64,000 nt of DNA from positions 2,604,001 through 2,668,000 of the forward strand of contig NZ_CP059560.1 in assembly GCF_017894385.1 (NCBI RefSeq), written 5' to 3'. Both the position numbers and the translations under genes were made by a program. This DNA comes from Aromatoleum petrolei (GTDB lineage: Bacteria; Pseudomonadota; Gammaproteobacteria; Burkholderiales; Rhodocyclaceae). Positions 39,684 to 47,550 of this stretch are shown here, piece by piece; position 1 is the first letter of the stretch; each line of letters starts with the position of its first letter. Under the pieces are notes generated by a model, which was not told the DNA's origin, searched no databases, and was given only the letters and a program-made list of their open reading frames with translations.

Positions 39684-39721
39684 GGGACTAAAAGTCCCAG
39701 CGGCCCCAAAATGTCGCATTT
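39684..39721 (-). promoter_or_regulatory. Two inverted repeats upstream of the polyferredoxin gene
   Basis: GGGACT-AAA-AGTCCC (39684-39698) and AAATG-TCG-CATTT (39709-39721) lie between the DUF3306 stop and the terminator at 39625-39645. They may be operator sites or an RNA structure controlling the second fdh transcription unit. No regulator can be named from sequence. Confidence 0.4.
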
Positions 39722-39722
39722 C

Positions 39723-40268
39723 CTACGCGCGATGCTCGGGCATGGCGTCGCCGTGGCCGTCGCCCTCATCCTCGCCTGCGGACGTCGCCGCCGCGGGTGA
39801 CGGACCGGGCTCGGCAGCGGCGGCCGCCTGCGGCGGGGCCGGCTGCACGGCGCTCTCGTCCGCCTCCTCATCCTTGAGCAGGGTCTCGAACTGCCGCAGC
39901 TTCTGCAGCATGTCCGCCGGAATCGGGTCGCCGCCCGAATAATCGTCGATGTAGATGTCGAGCTTGTCCATGCGCTCGAAATGGAAGTGCGGATCGCTGA
40001 AGAGCTTGCGCAAGGCCGCGCGGCGCAGCGATTCGCTGACCTCCTTCTTCATGAAGGCGCTGAAGTCCGCCGCGAGGTCCAGGCTGTCGATGGGCGGCAG
40101 GGCCGCTTCCGCGGGGGATGCCGGGGTCGCGGCATCGGCCGCGGGCGGCACGGCGCGGGAGGCCGCGCCTGCGGCGCTCGGAGCCGCCGGCACCACCGGG
40201 GCCGCGGGCGCGGCGGCGCTCGTCTCGCCGCGCTTCAGCCGCGACCAGCGCTCGAGGAAACGGGTCAT
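39723..40268 (-). CDS. DUF3306 family protein (formate dehydrogenase-associated)
   Basis: 181 residues. N-terminal FLERWSRLKRGE, a long Ala/Pro low-complexity linker (about 17-60), the DUF3306 core FMKKEVSESLRRAALRKLFSDPHF and DKLDIYIDDYSGG, then an acidic, Ala/Pro-rich tail. DUF3306 is found almost only beside DUF3305 in formate dehydrogenase clusters; likely a maturation factor. Start overlaps the DUF3305 stop as ATGA. Confidence 0.85.
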   Translation of the reverse strand: MTRFLERWSRLKRGETSAAAPAAPVVPAAPSAAGAASRAVPPAADAATPASPAEAALPPIDSLDLAADFSAFMKKEVSESLRRAALRKLFSDPHFHFERMDKLDIYIDDYSGGDPIPADMLQKLRQFETLLKDEEADESAVQPAPPQAAAAAEPGPSPAAATSAGEDEGDGHGDAMPEHRA

Positions 40269-40732
40269 GCCTGCTCCCGGTCCTGCGCCAGCGGATCGTT
40301 GCGGCGGATCTTCTTCCGCGGCGCCGGCTTGTAGTGCAGGTTCACGAACTCGCCCACCCAGTCGGCGATCTCGCGCGGCATCGCCACGCCGTCGACCTGC
40401 TCGCCCGAATCGAGCAGGCGCGCCGCCTCGCCGTAGCTCACCGTGACGGAGAGCGGCTTCGCGACGCCGTCTTCCCTGCGCCACATCACGAACACCTTGG
40501 GCACCGGCGAACTCAGGTTGAGGAAGTAGTTGTCCGCCTCGTCGCGAAACAGCTCCAGCGCGAAGCCGCCGACGAGGTACTGGTCGCGGTCGGCCTCCGC
40601 CACCAGCTGGCGCGTCGCCCCGGGGTTGTCGCCGAAGGCCGGCACGACGCCGACCGCCTCCCACGCCTCATCCGCCCAGCGGCTCTGCAGGCGGCGGCGC
40701 TCCATGATGACGGCGAGGGGAAAACGGTCCAT
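40265..40732 (-). CDS. DUF3305 family protein (formate dehydrogenase-associated)
   Basis: 155 residues; one DUF3305 domain (FPLAVIMERRRLQSRWADEAWEAVGVVP, then VSYGEAARLLDSGEQVDGVAMP and a basic tail with KPAPRKKIRRNDPLA). Start at 40732 has AGGAG eight bases upstream and gives the usual MDRFPLAV beginning. First gene of the minus-strand fdh block; role unknown but confined to this context. Confidence 0.85.
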   Translation of the reverse strand: MDRFPLAVIMERRRLQSRWADEAWEAVGVVPAFGDNPGATRQLVAEADRDQYLVGGFALELFRDEADNYFLNLSSPVPKVFVMWRREDGVAKPLSVTVSYGEAARLLDSGEQVDGVAMPREIADWVGEFVNLHYKPAPRKKIRRNDPLAQDREQA

Positions 40733-41034
40733 GCGACGAACTCCTGATGACTCGATCCTTCTTAGGATAGGCGAAGCGGCCACGGCGGGCGACCGTCACA
40801 CCGCCGGCCGATGTCCGAATTTCCCGCCCGCCGCACTAGGAGCCTGTCGGACCTGAAGAATCGAAGCGAAAATTCGGCTGGGCGAGGACAGATTTTGTCG
40901 ATTTTGCAGGTCAATAGTCATTCTATTGACCAAGAAAGCGGCGAAATATGGACCGCCCAGGCGGATTTGCAGCCGATTTCCTTTAAGTCCGACAGGCTCC
41001 TAGAATACCCCCTCGAACCCACCCGTCCCTCTCC
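40733..41034. other. Divergent control region of the fdh cluster
   Basis: 302 bases between the DUF3305 gene and fdhD. More than half is the MITE-like element at 40836-41003. The 103 bases on the DUF3305 side show a possible TATCCT -10 box but no clear -35 box. Only 31 bases separate the element from fdhD, so the fdhD promoter must lie in or across the element. Confidence 0.5.
40836..41003. mobile_element. MITE-like nonautonomous element with 17-bp terminal inverted repeats
   Basis: 168 bases bounded by perfect inverted repeats CTAGGAGCCTGTCGGAC (40836-40852) and GTCCGACAGGCTCCTAG (40987-41003). Pairing continues inward in part (CTGAAG against CTTTAAG). Inside are a perfect 9-bp hairpin GGTCAATAG/CTATTGACC (40909-40931) and matching TCGGCTG-GGCG / CGCCC-CAGCCGA blocks, so the whole unit can fold into one long hairpin. 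It is clearly less GC-rich than its surroundings and has no transposase. The outer CTAG may be a target duplication or part of the repeat. The IS family that moves it cannot be named with confidence. Confidence 0.85.
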
Positions 41035-41871
41035 ATGCCCTCCGCCCCCGACACGCCGCGCCGTCCACTGCTGAGCCACGCGAGCCACCCGCTGACGGTG
41101 ACGATCCCGGCCGTCGACGAGAACGGCGAGCACGTGCCGACACAGATCGCCGGCGAGTTTCCGCTGACGATCTACGTCGATCGCCGCGAGATCGTCACGC
41201 TGATGACGCTGGGCGCCGCGCCCGAGGCGCTGACGATAGGCTGGCTGCGCAACCAGCGCCTGGTCGCGAGCCTGGACGACATCGAGGCGGTGCAGGTCGA
41301 TTGGGAGGTCAATGCCGTCGCGGTGAAGACGCGCAACGGCCTCGTCGACGCCGATGAGCGCCTCGGCAGCCGCACCGTCACGACCGGCTGCGGCCAGGGG
41401 ACGGTGTTCGGCGGCCTGATGGACGAGATCGACGCGATCCACCTGCCGGCCGACCGCAGGCTCACGCAGGCGACGCTATACGCGCTGATGGACGCGGTTC
41501 GTCACCACGAATCGATCTACAAGCAGGCCGGCGCCGTGCACGGCTGCGCGCTCGCCTGGCCCACGGCCGACGGCTGCGAGATCCTCATGTTCGTCGAGGA
41601 CGTCGGCCGCCACAATGCCGTCGACGCGATCGCCGGGCAGATGTGGCTGGACGGCCTCGGCGGCGGCGACAAGATCTTCTACACCACCGGCCGGCTCACG
41701 TCGGAAATGGTCATCAAGACCGCGCAGATGGGCATCCCCTTCCTCGTCTCGCGCTCCGGCCTCACGCAGATGGGCTGGGAGATCGCGCGCAAGATCGGCC
41801 TGACGATGATCGGGCGCGCGCAGGGCAAGCACTACCTTCTATTCACCGGCGAGGAGCGATTCACCCGATGA
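41035..41871 (+). CDS. fdhD: Formate dehydrogenase sulfurtransferase FdhD
   Basis: 278 residues. FdhD passes sulfur to the Mo-bisPGD cofactor of formate dehydrogenase. Signature parts: GEFPLTIYVDRREIVTLMTLG, TTGCGQGTVFGG, SIYKQAGAVHGCALA, VEDVGRHNAVDAIAG and YTTGRLTSEMVIKTAQMGIP. The CXXC of the E. coli protein is reduced to a single Cys119 (CGQG), as in part of the family. The mobA start overlaps its stop as ATGA. Confidence 0.95.
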   Translation: MPSAPDTPRRPLLSHASHPLTVTIPAVDENGEHVPTQIAGEFPLTIYVDRREIVTLMTLGAAPEALTIGWLRNQRLVASLDDIEAVQVDWEVNAVAVKTRNGLVDADERLGSRTVTTGCGQGTVFGGLMDEIDAIHLPADRRLTQATLYALMDAVRHHESIYKQAGAVHGCALAWPTADGCEILMFVEDVGRHNAVDAIAGQMWLDGLGGGDKIFYTTGRLTSEMVIKTAQMGIPFLVSRSGLTQMGWEIARKIGLTMIGRAQGKHYLLFTGEERFTR

Positions 41872-42452
41872 GCGTGCGCGAAAAGATCACCGGCGTCGTC
41901 CTCGCCGGCGGACAGGGGCGGCGCATGGGCAGCGTCGACAAGGGCCTGGTCGAGCTGCGCGGGCGGCCGATGGTGGCTCACGTGATCGAACGCTTCGGCC
42001 CCCAGGTCGACGAGCTGATCATCAACGCCAACCAGAACGCCGAACGCTACGCCGCCTTCGGCTACCCCGTGTTCCCCGACGACATCGGCGGCTTCGCCGG
42101 CCCGCTCGCGGGGCTGCACGCAGCGCTCTCGCGTGCACAGCATCCGCTGGTCGCGACCGCCCCCTGCGACTCGCCCTTCCTGCCGTCCGATCTCGTCGAA
42201 CGCCTGTACCGCGGCCTCGCCGAGGCCGGCGCCGAACTCGCCGTCGCACGCACGTTCGACCAGCCCCACCCGGTGTTCTGCCTGTGCCGGCGCGACGTGC
42301 TCCCGCACCTCGACGAATTTCTCGCCGGCGGCGGACGCAAGATCGACTTCTGGTATGCGACGCTGAAGATCGTCGAAGTGCGCTTCGACGACGAGGAAGC
42401 GGCGTTCCGCAACATCAACACGCGCGACGAACTCGACGACGTCGCACGATGA
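41868..42452 (+). CDS. mobA: Molybdenum cofactor guanylyltransferase MobA
   Basis: 194 residues. GTP-binding LAGGQGRRMGSVDKGLVELRG near the N-terminus and metal-site region TAPCDSPFLPSDLV. Converts Mo-molybdopterin to the guanine dinucleotide form needed by FdhA. Overlaps fdhD upstream and the HTH regulator downstream, each by ATGA. Confidence 0.95.
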   Translation: MSVREKITGVVLAGGQGRRMGSVDKGLVELRGRPMVAHVIERFGPQVDELIINANQNAERYAAFGYPVFPDDIGGFAGPLAGLHAALSRAQHPLVATAPCDSPFLPSDLVERLYRGLAEAGAELAVARTFDQPHPVFCLCRRDVLPHLDEFLAGGGRKIDFWYATLKIVEVRFDDEEAAFRNINTRDELDDVAR

Positions 42453-43372
42453 GCGCGCCCGAGCCGCCCGTCCTCACCCCGCTCGTGCCGGAGAGCCCTT
42501 GCCTCACCGCGAGGCAGGCGGCGGCCTACCTGCACCTCAACGAGAAGAAGCTGTACGAGCTCGCCAACAGCGGCGAAGTCCCGGCCGCGCGCGTCGGCGG
42601 CAAATGGCTGTTCCCGCGCCGGCTGCTCGACGAGTGGCTGCTGGAACAGGCGCACGGCGGCGTGTTCACCGACCGCCTGCTGATCGCCGGGGGCGACGAC
42701 GCGCTGCTCGCCGCCGCGGTGCGCCAGCTCGCCGCCGAACTCGGCGCCGAGGCCTTCGTCGCCTACAGTCCGACCGCGACGCTCCCCGGCCTGGAACAGC
42801 TCGCCCGCCGCCGCGCCGACCTCAGCGTCGTGCACTGGGGCGACGTCGGGCACAGCACCAGCCTCCACGCGACGCTGCTGCGCGCCCATCCCGGCCACGC
42901 ACGCTGGACGCTGGTGCGCATCGGCCAGCGCGAGCAGGGCGTGCTGCTGCGCCCCGGCCTCGGCATGGACCAGCTCGACACGCTGGCCGCGTTCGACGTG
43001 CGCTGGGCGATGCGGGAACCCGGATCGGGCGCCGCACACTTCCTCGCCTCGTCGCTCAAGGCCCGCGGCCTGCGCGCGGACGACTGCAGCGTCGTCGCGA
43101 CCGTGCATGGCGAACGCGAGGCCGCCGCCCTGCTTGTGCGCGACGCCGCCGACTGCACCCCCGGCACGCGCGCGACAGCGAGCGAATTCGGCCTCGACTT
43201 CCTGCCGCTCGGCTGGGAAGCGCTCGACCTCGCACTGCCGAAGGAGATCTACTTCCGCCACCTCTTCCAGCGCCTGCTCGTGCGGCTCGGCAGCGCCGAG
43301 ATACGCGAGCTCGCGCAACAGCTCGGCGGCTACGATCTCACGACGCTGGGACGGGTACTGGATCCATCCTGA
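42449..43372 (+). CDS. HTH (excisionase-type) regulator with periplasmic-binding-like domain
   Basis: 307 residues. N-terminal MerR/excisionase-type HTH (about 18-65, LTARQAAAYLHLNEKKLYELANSGEVPAARVGGKWLF) and a C-terminal PBP-like domain (about 75-300) of the type that in relatives binds molybdate or tungstate. Coupled to mobA by ATGA, so it most likely senses an oxyanion or cofactor and adjusts fdh or Mo genes. That target is inference. Its 3' end overlaps the convergent mobB by 35 bases. Confidence 0.85.
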   Translation: MSAPEPPVLTPLVPESPCLTARQAAAYLHLNEKKLYELANSGEVPAARVGGKWLFPRRLLDEWLLEQAHGGVFTDRLLIAGGDDALLAAAVRQLAAELGAEAFVAYSPTATLPGLEQLARRRADLSVVHWGDVGHSTSLHATLLRAHPGHARWTLVRIGQREQGVLLRPGLGMDQLDTLAAFDVRWAMREPGSGAAHFLASSLKARGLRADDCSVVATVHGEREAAALLVRDAADCTPGTRATASEFGLDFLPLGWEALDLALPKEIYFRHLFQRLLVRLGSAEIRELAQQLGGYDLTTLGRVLDPS

Positions 43373-43856
43373 ACACGTAATCCACGACGAAGTCCGCGAC
43401 CGCCTGCGGGTCGTTGATGTCGAGCTGCGGCAGCGCGGTGTCGAGCTCGACGTCGGTCGCGACCGCGACGATGTGCGGATCCTGCTGGTAGAACGGTGCC
43501 TCGCGCACCGCCGTGCGGCGCACCTCGATCTTGGGAATCTGCGCGCGCTTGAAGCCCTCGACCAGCACCAGGTCGCAGGGCGAGAGTTTCTGCAGCAGTT
43601 CGTCCAGCGGCAGCTCCGGGTCGCCGCGCAGCTCGTGCATCAGCGACCAGCGCCGCCCCGAGCTGATCAGCACCTCGCGGCAGCCGGCATTGCGGTGCCG
43701 CCACGAGTCCTTGCCTTCGTGGTCGATGTCGAAACTGTGATGCGCGTGCTTGATCAAGGACACGTTGAGGCCGCGCGCGGCGAGCACCGCAACGACCTTC
43801 TCGATCAGCGAAGTCTTGCCGCTGCCGGACCAGCCGGCGAATCCGATCACTTTCAA
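43338..43856 (-). CDS. mobB: Molybdopterin-guanine dinucleotide biosynthesis adapter MobB
   Basis: 172 residues, P-loop GTPase-like: GWSGSGKTS at 8-16, LIKHAHHSFDIDHEGKDSWRH and DLVLVEGFKRAQIPKIEV. Helps MobA. The start is TTG at 43856, chosen because AGGAAA lies a few bases upstream and because it yields the normal KVIGFAGW N-terminus; no ATG is available. It overlaps the end of the HTH regulator gene, tail to tail. Confidence 0.92.
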   Translation of the reverse strand: MKVIGFAGWSGSGKTSLIEKVVAVLAARGLNVSLIKHAHHSFDIDHEGKDSWRHRNAGCREVLISSGRRWSLMHELRGDPELPLDELLQKLSPCDLVLVEGFKRAQIPKIEVRRTAVREAPFYQQDPHIVAVATDVELDTALPQLDINDPQAVADFVVDYVFRMDPVPVPAS

Positions 43857-43890
43857 TGCTGTTTCCTGTCTCACGGGCGCCAGCGCGCAC

Positions 43891-45279
43891 TCACGCGACC
43901 GACTCGCCCCACTCCGCGCACTTGCGCTCCAGCGTCTTGCGCGACACCCCCAGGCGCCGCGCCGCCTCCGACTTGTTGCCGCCGCACGCATCCAGCATGC
44001 GCAGGATGTGGCGCTTCTCGACCTCGTCGAGCGGCAGGTCCGTGCCGCCGGCGAGCACGTCGCCGCGCGCACCCAGCGCCTCCACCGGGAAATGGCCGAG
44101 GATCAGCGAGCGCTCGATGAAGTTGCGCAGCTCGCGCACATTGCCCGGCCAGCCGTAGGTCTCGAGACGCGCGAACAGCGTGTTCGACAGCGCGAGCGGC
44201 GGCACGCCCAGCTGCAGGGTCAGCTGCTGCATGAAATGGCGCACCAGGTCCGGGATGTCCTGGGCGCGCTCGCGCAGCGGCGGAATCACGATCTCGACCA
44301 CCGCCAGGCGGAAATACAGATCCTGGCGGAAGCGCCCGGCGGCGACCTCCGCGGCCAGATCGCGGTTCGATGCCGCGATGATGCGCACATCCACCGGCAC
44401 CTCGCGCTCCGAACCGACCGGCCGCAGCCTGCGCTCCTCGAGCACGCGCAGCAGGCGGGCCTGCAGCGCCAGCGGCAGCTCGCTGATCTCGTCGAGGAAG
44501 AGCGTGCCGCCGTGAGCATAGTAGAAGAGGCCGTTGCGCGTCTCGGTCGCGCCGGTGAAGGCGCCCTTCACGTGGCCGAAGAGCTCGCTCTCGATCAGCC
44601 CGGCCGCGATCGCCGCGCAATTCACCGGCACGAAGGGGCGCTGCGCACGCGGGCTCATGCGGTGCAGCGCGCGCGCTGCGACTTCCTTGCCGGTGCCCGA
44701 TTCGCCCAGCAGCAGCACCGTGCTGGGCATCTGCGCGACGCGCCGCAGGACCGTGCGCAGCTCCTCCATCGCCGTCGAGTTCCCGACCAGGCCTTCGACG
44801 TCGGCCGACAGGCCCGCGAGCTCGCGCCGCAGGATGAAGTTCTCGCGCGCGAGGTGGGCGCGCTGGAAGCAGTTCTTGATCGAATTCAGGATCTGGTCGA
44901 CACGGAAAGGTTTGAGGATGAAGTCCGACGCACCGCCGCGCAGCGCGTTGATCGCGGTGTCGAGGTCGGCGAAGGCGGTGATCAGGATCACGTCGCCGGC
45001 GAAGCCCGATTCGCGCAGCTCGTGCAGCCAGTCGAGGCCGGACTTGCCCGGCAGCGCGATGTCGAGGATCAGCAGGTCGAAGTGCAGCCGCGCCATCAGG
45101 CGCATCGCGTGCTCGGCGTCCGGCGCGGTTTCCACGAGGCCGCAGCGCGGCTTGAGCGCGCGCTCGAGGAAGCTGCGCATGCCTTCCTCGTCATCGACGA
45201 TAAGGATCGAATGCGCCTGCCAGTTGAATTCCGGAGTTCCGCCGTGGCCCGGCGCGCCCCCGTCCCGCTCATGCTGCAT
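43891..45279 (-). CDS. Sigma54-dependent response regulator
   Basis: 462 residues, NtrC type. Receiver domain with phospho-Asp73 (LLILDIALPG), AAA+ domain with Walker A GESGTGKE at 192-199 and sigma54-contact GAFTGA at 239-244, Walker B TLFLDEIS, and a Fis-type HTH at the C-terminus (GGNKSEAARRLGVSRKTLERK). All residues needed for phosphorylation and sigma54 activation are there. GAGGA lies just upstream of the ATG at 45279; an in-frame ATG at 45294 lacks such a site. Pairs with the upstream kinase gene. Confidence 0.93.
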   Translation of the reverse strand: MQHERDGGAPGHGGTPEFNWQAHSILIVDDEEGMRSFLERALKPRCGLVETAPDAEHAMRLMARLHFDLLILDIALPGKSGLDWLHELRESGFAGDVILITAFADLDTAINALRGGASDFILKPFRVDQILNSIKNCFQRAHLARENFILRRELAGLSADVEGLVGNSTAMEELRTVLRRVAQMPSTVLLLGESGTGKEVAARALHRMSPRAQRPFVPVNCAAIAAGLIESELFGHVKGAFTGATETRNGLFYYAHGGTLFLDEISELPLALQARLLRVLEERRLRPVGSEREVPVDVRIIAASNRDLAAEVAAGRFRQDLYFRLAVVEIVIPPLRERAQDIPDLVRHFMQQLTLQLGVPPLALSNTLFARLETYGWPGNVRELRNFIERSLILGHFPVEALGARGDVLAGGTDLPLDEVEKRHILRMLDACGGNKSEAARRLGVSRKTLERKCAEWGESVA

Positions 45280-45378
45280 CGCTGTCCTCTTCATGAGTCG
45301 CCCGTTTCTGCGAATGGCCGGCGCACAGTTGGATTTTGATGATAACCGAGCCTCCGCCACCTACGCCCCAACTACGCC

Positions 45379-47538
45379 TCACCAGCGCCGCAAAAACCCC
45401 GGAGCGCTCGGGGATTCGTCATAACGCGCGTCGCGCCTCAGCCACAGTGCGAACTCCGTGCCCTCGCCGGGCCGGCTGTCGACCTCGATACGGCCGCCAT
45501 AACGCTCGACGATGGTGTAGCTGATCGACAGCCCCAGCCCGGTGCCGCTGCCCTTCTTGGTCGTGAAGAAGGGGTCGAAGATGTGCGACAGATCCTCCGG
45601 CGCGATGCCCTGGCCGGTGTCGCGCACCCGGATCACCGCGCCCACCGCCTCGCCGTCCTCGCCCCAGTCTGCCGTCGCGAGGCTCAGGCAGCCGCCCGCA
45701 GGCATCGCCTGCACGGCGTTCACGATCACGTTGATCAGCACCTGCTGCAGCTCGCTGCGGTTGATCTCGATGCGCGCGCCGGCACCGAAGTCGGTGATGA
45801 CCTCGATCGCGCGGCGGTCGAAGTTGTGCTGCGTGAGGAACAGGCAGTCGGCGACGACCTCGTTCACCTCCACCGCCTCCGCGTACCCTGCGAACTCGCC
45901 CGGACGCGCAAACTGCAGCAGCTTGGTGACGATCTGGCGGATGCGGTCGGTCTGCTCGTGGATCAGGCGGATCTCCTGGCGCACGGGCTCGGCGGCTGGC
46001 CCCAGCTGGTCGCGCATCACATCCAGGTTGCCCTGGATCACCGCCACCGGGTTGTTGATCTCGTGCGCGACGCCCGCCGTCAGTTCGCCGATCGCCGCCA
46101 GCTTCTCGCTCATCACCAGCTGCTGCTGCGCACGCCGCAGCGTCTCGTTCGCCTCGCGCAGCTCCAGGGTGCGCTCGGCCACCTTGCGGTCGAGTTCCTC
46201 CGCCCAGCGCTGCAGCTCCTCGCGCTTGGCCGACAGCGTGTCGAGGAGCTGGTCGAACTCGCCCGCGAGCCGCCCCAGCTCGTCGCGGCTCGCCACCTCG
46301 CCGACGCGCGCGTCCGCTTCGCCCTGCTCGACGCACTGGATCACCGCGTTCATGCGCTCGATCGGCCGGAACACGCTGCGCGCCCAGCGCAGGCTGAGCA
46401 CCGCACCGGCCGCGCTGATGGCGATGAACAGCGCGAACAGCGCCCCCATCGCCATGCGTCCCGCGCTGCGGAAGGGCTCCTCCAGGAAACCGACGTACAG
46501 CATCCCGACCCGCTCCCCGCGACCGTCCGCGATCGGCTCGTAGCCCGAGACGTAATCGTCGTTCACGACGAAGGCCGTGCCCAGCCAGGTCTCGCCGCGC
46601 CCCAGCACGCGTTCGCGCACCGCCTGCGACACACGCGTTCCGAGCGCCCGCGTGTCGCCGAACAGGCGCACGTTGGTGGCGATGCGCGCGTCGTCGAGGA
46701 ACAGGGTGGCGGTCCCGCGACTGCCGAGCGGCAGCGAGCCGTCGCGATAGACGATGGCGTTGATGCGGTCGACCATTTCCAGATTGCCGTTGAGCAGCAC
46801 GCCGCCCTCGAGCACGCCCACGAGGTTGCGCTTTGCGTCATACACCGGTGCGGCGGCGTGAATCACCAGTCCCCGGTCCTCTGCGGTGCGCGCATCGGGT
46901 GCGGCCGCACGCGTTTCCACCAGCGGCAGCCACGCGCGCTCACGCAGCGCCGGGGACAAATATTGGAGCGCCTCGGGCGCGAATCGTTCTACCGTCGTCA
47001 GCGCGGTGCCGTTCAGCGCCGACGCCACCGCCGGCCAGGCGAGGCGCGGGGCGGCCGCGCCCGCGAGCGGCTGCGACGCCGCCAACGGGCGGCCTTCGCG
47101 GTCGAGCAGCAGCAGGAAGTCCAGGCGCCGCCCGGGAGCGAGTTCCGCGAGCAGCGTGGGCAGCGCCGCCGGCTGCGCGGCGAGCAGCCCGACCAGGCGG
47201 TGCGATTCGGCGAGCGCCTGCACGTCGTGCCCGACGCCGATGCGCACGCGATCGAAATACTCGTGCGCGGTGACGAGATCGGAACTGATCTTGAAGTTCA
47301 GCAGGCGCTCGTAGCCCTCGCTGCCCCAGGTCCATACCAGCCCCAGCAGCACCGGCACCCCGACGACCAGCGGGGCGAGCACCAGCGCGAGCAGCTTGGC
47401 GCGGACCGACCTGCGCAGCCGATCGGTCCAGCGCGGGCGCTTCGGCGCATCACGATCCGCCGCGCGCCCCGACGCCGTGGGAGCGGATTCCTCCGCGAAC
47501 GGGACCGTTTCGCGGCTGAAGCCGCTCCCACCGGACAA
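45379..47538 (-). CDS. Sensor histidine kinase with periplasmic Cache-like domain
   Basis: 719 residues as drawn. Membrane helix at about 49-71 (LLALVLAPLVVGVPVLLGLVW), a periplasmic single-Cache-like sensor (about 75-360), second helix at about 363-384, HAMP domain, coiled coil, HisKA with phospho-His492 in GVAHEINNP and a HATPase domain (GTGLGLSISYTIVERYGG). Partner of the sigma54 regulator 99 bases downstream. The only start available is a TTG at 47538, and residues 2-21 (SGGSGFSRE...) come from a REP-like palindrome. No ATG or GTG lies between it and the first helix and no clear ribosome binding site precedes it. Translation may depend on htpX, whose stop lies 12 bases upstream. Confidence 0.88.
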   Translation of the reverse strand: MSGGSGFSRETVPFAEESAPTASGRAADRDAPKRPRWTDRLRRSVRAKLLALVLAPLVVGVPVLLGLVWTWGSEGYERLLNFKISSDLVTAHEYFDRVRIGVGHDVQALAESHRLVGLLAAQPAALPTLLAELAPGRRLDFLLLLDREGRPLAASQPLAGAAAPRLAWPAVASALNGTALTTVERFAPEALQYLSPALRERAWLPLVETRAAAPDARTAEDRGLVIHAAAPVYDAKRNLVGVLEGGVLLNGNLEMVDRINAIVYRDGSLPLGSRGTATLFLDDARIATNVRLFGDTRALGTRVSQAVRERVLGRGETWLGTAFVVNDDYVSGYEPIADGRGERVGMLYVGFLEEPFRSAGRMAMGALFALFIAISAAGAVLSLRWARSVFRPIERMNAVIQCVEQGEADARVGEVASRDELGRLAGEFDQLLDTLSAKREELQRWAEELDRKVAERTLELREANETLRRAQQQLVMSEKLAAIGELTAGVAHEINNPVAVIQGNLDVMRDQLGPAAEPVRQEIRLIHEQTDRIRQIVTKLLQFARPGEFAGYAEAVEVNEVVADCLFLTQHNFDRRAIEVITDFGAGARIEINRSELQQVLINVIVNAVQAMPAGGCLSLATADWGEDGEAVGAVIRVRDTGQGIAPEDLSHIFDPFFTTKKGSGTGLGLSISYTIVERYGGRIEVDSRPGEGTEFALWLRRDARYDESPSAPGFLRRW
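47477..47531. repeat. REP-like palindrome (BIME-type) at the start of the sensor kinase gene
   Basis: 55 bases: GTGGGAGCGG (47477-47486) and CCGCTCCCAC (47522-47531) as outer arms, and CCGCGAA/TTCGCGG as inner arms. The sequence is of the extragenic palindrome kind well known from pseudomonads and relatives. It shares AGCCGCTCCCAC with 22228-22239. Unusually it lies inside a reading frame. Confidence 0.8.
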
Positions 47539-47550
47539 GGGTGGGGAAGC

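Noticed and set aside
39615..39722. Molybdenum-cofactor riboswitch in the fdh leader
   Set aside because: Only simple hairpins are present; the multi-stem Moco motif could not be traced, and the position is inside the cluster.
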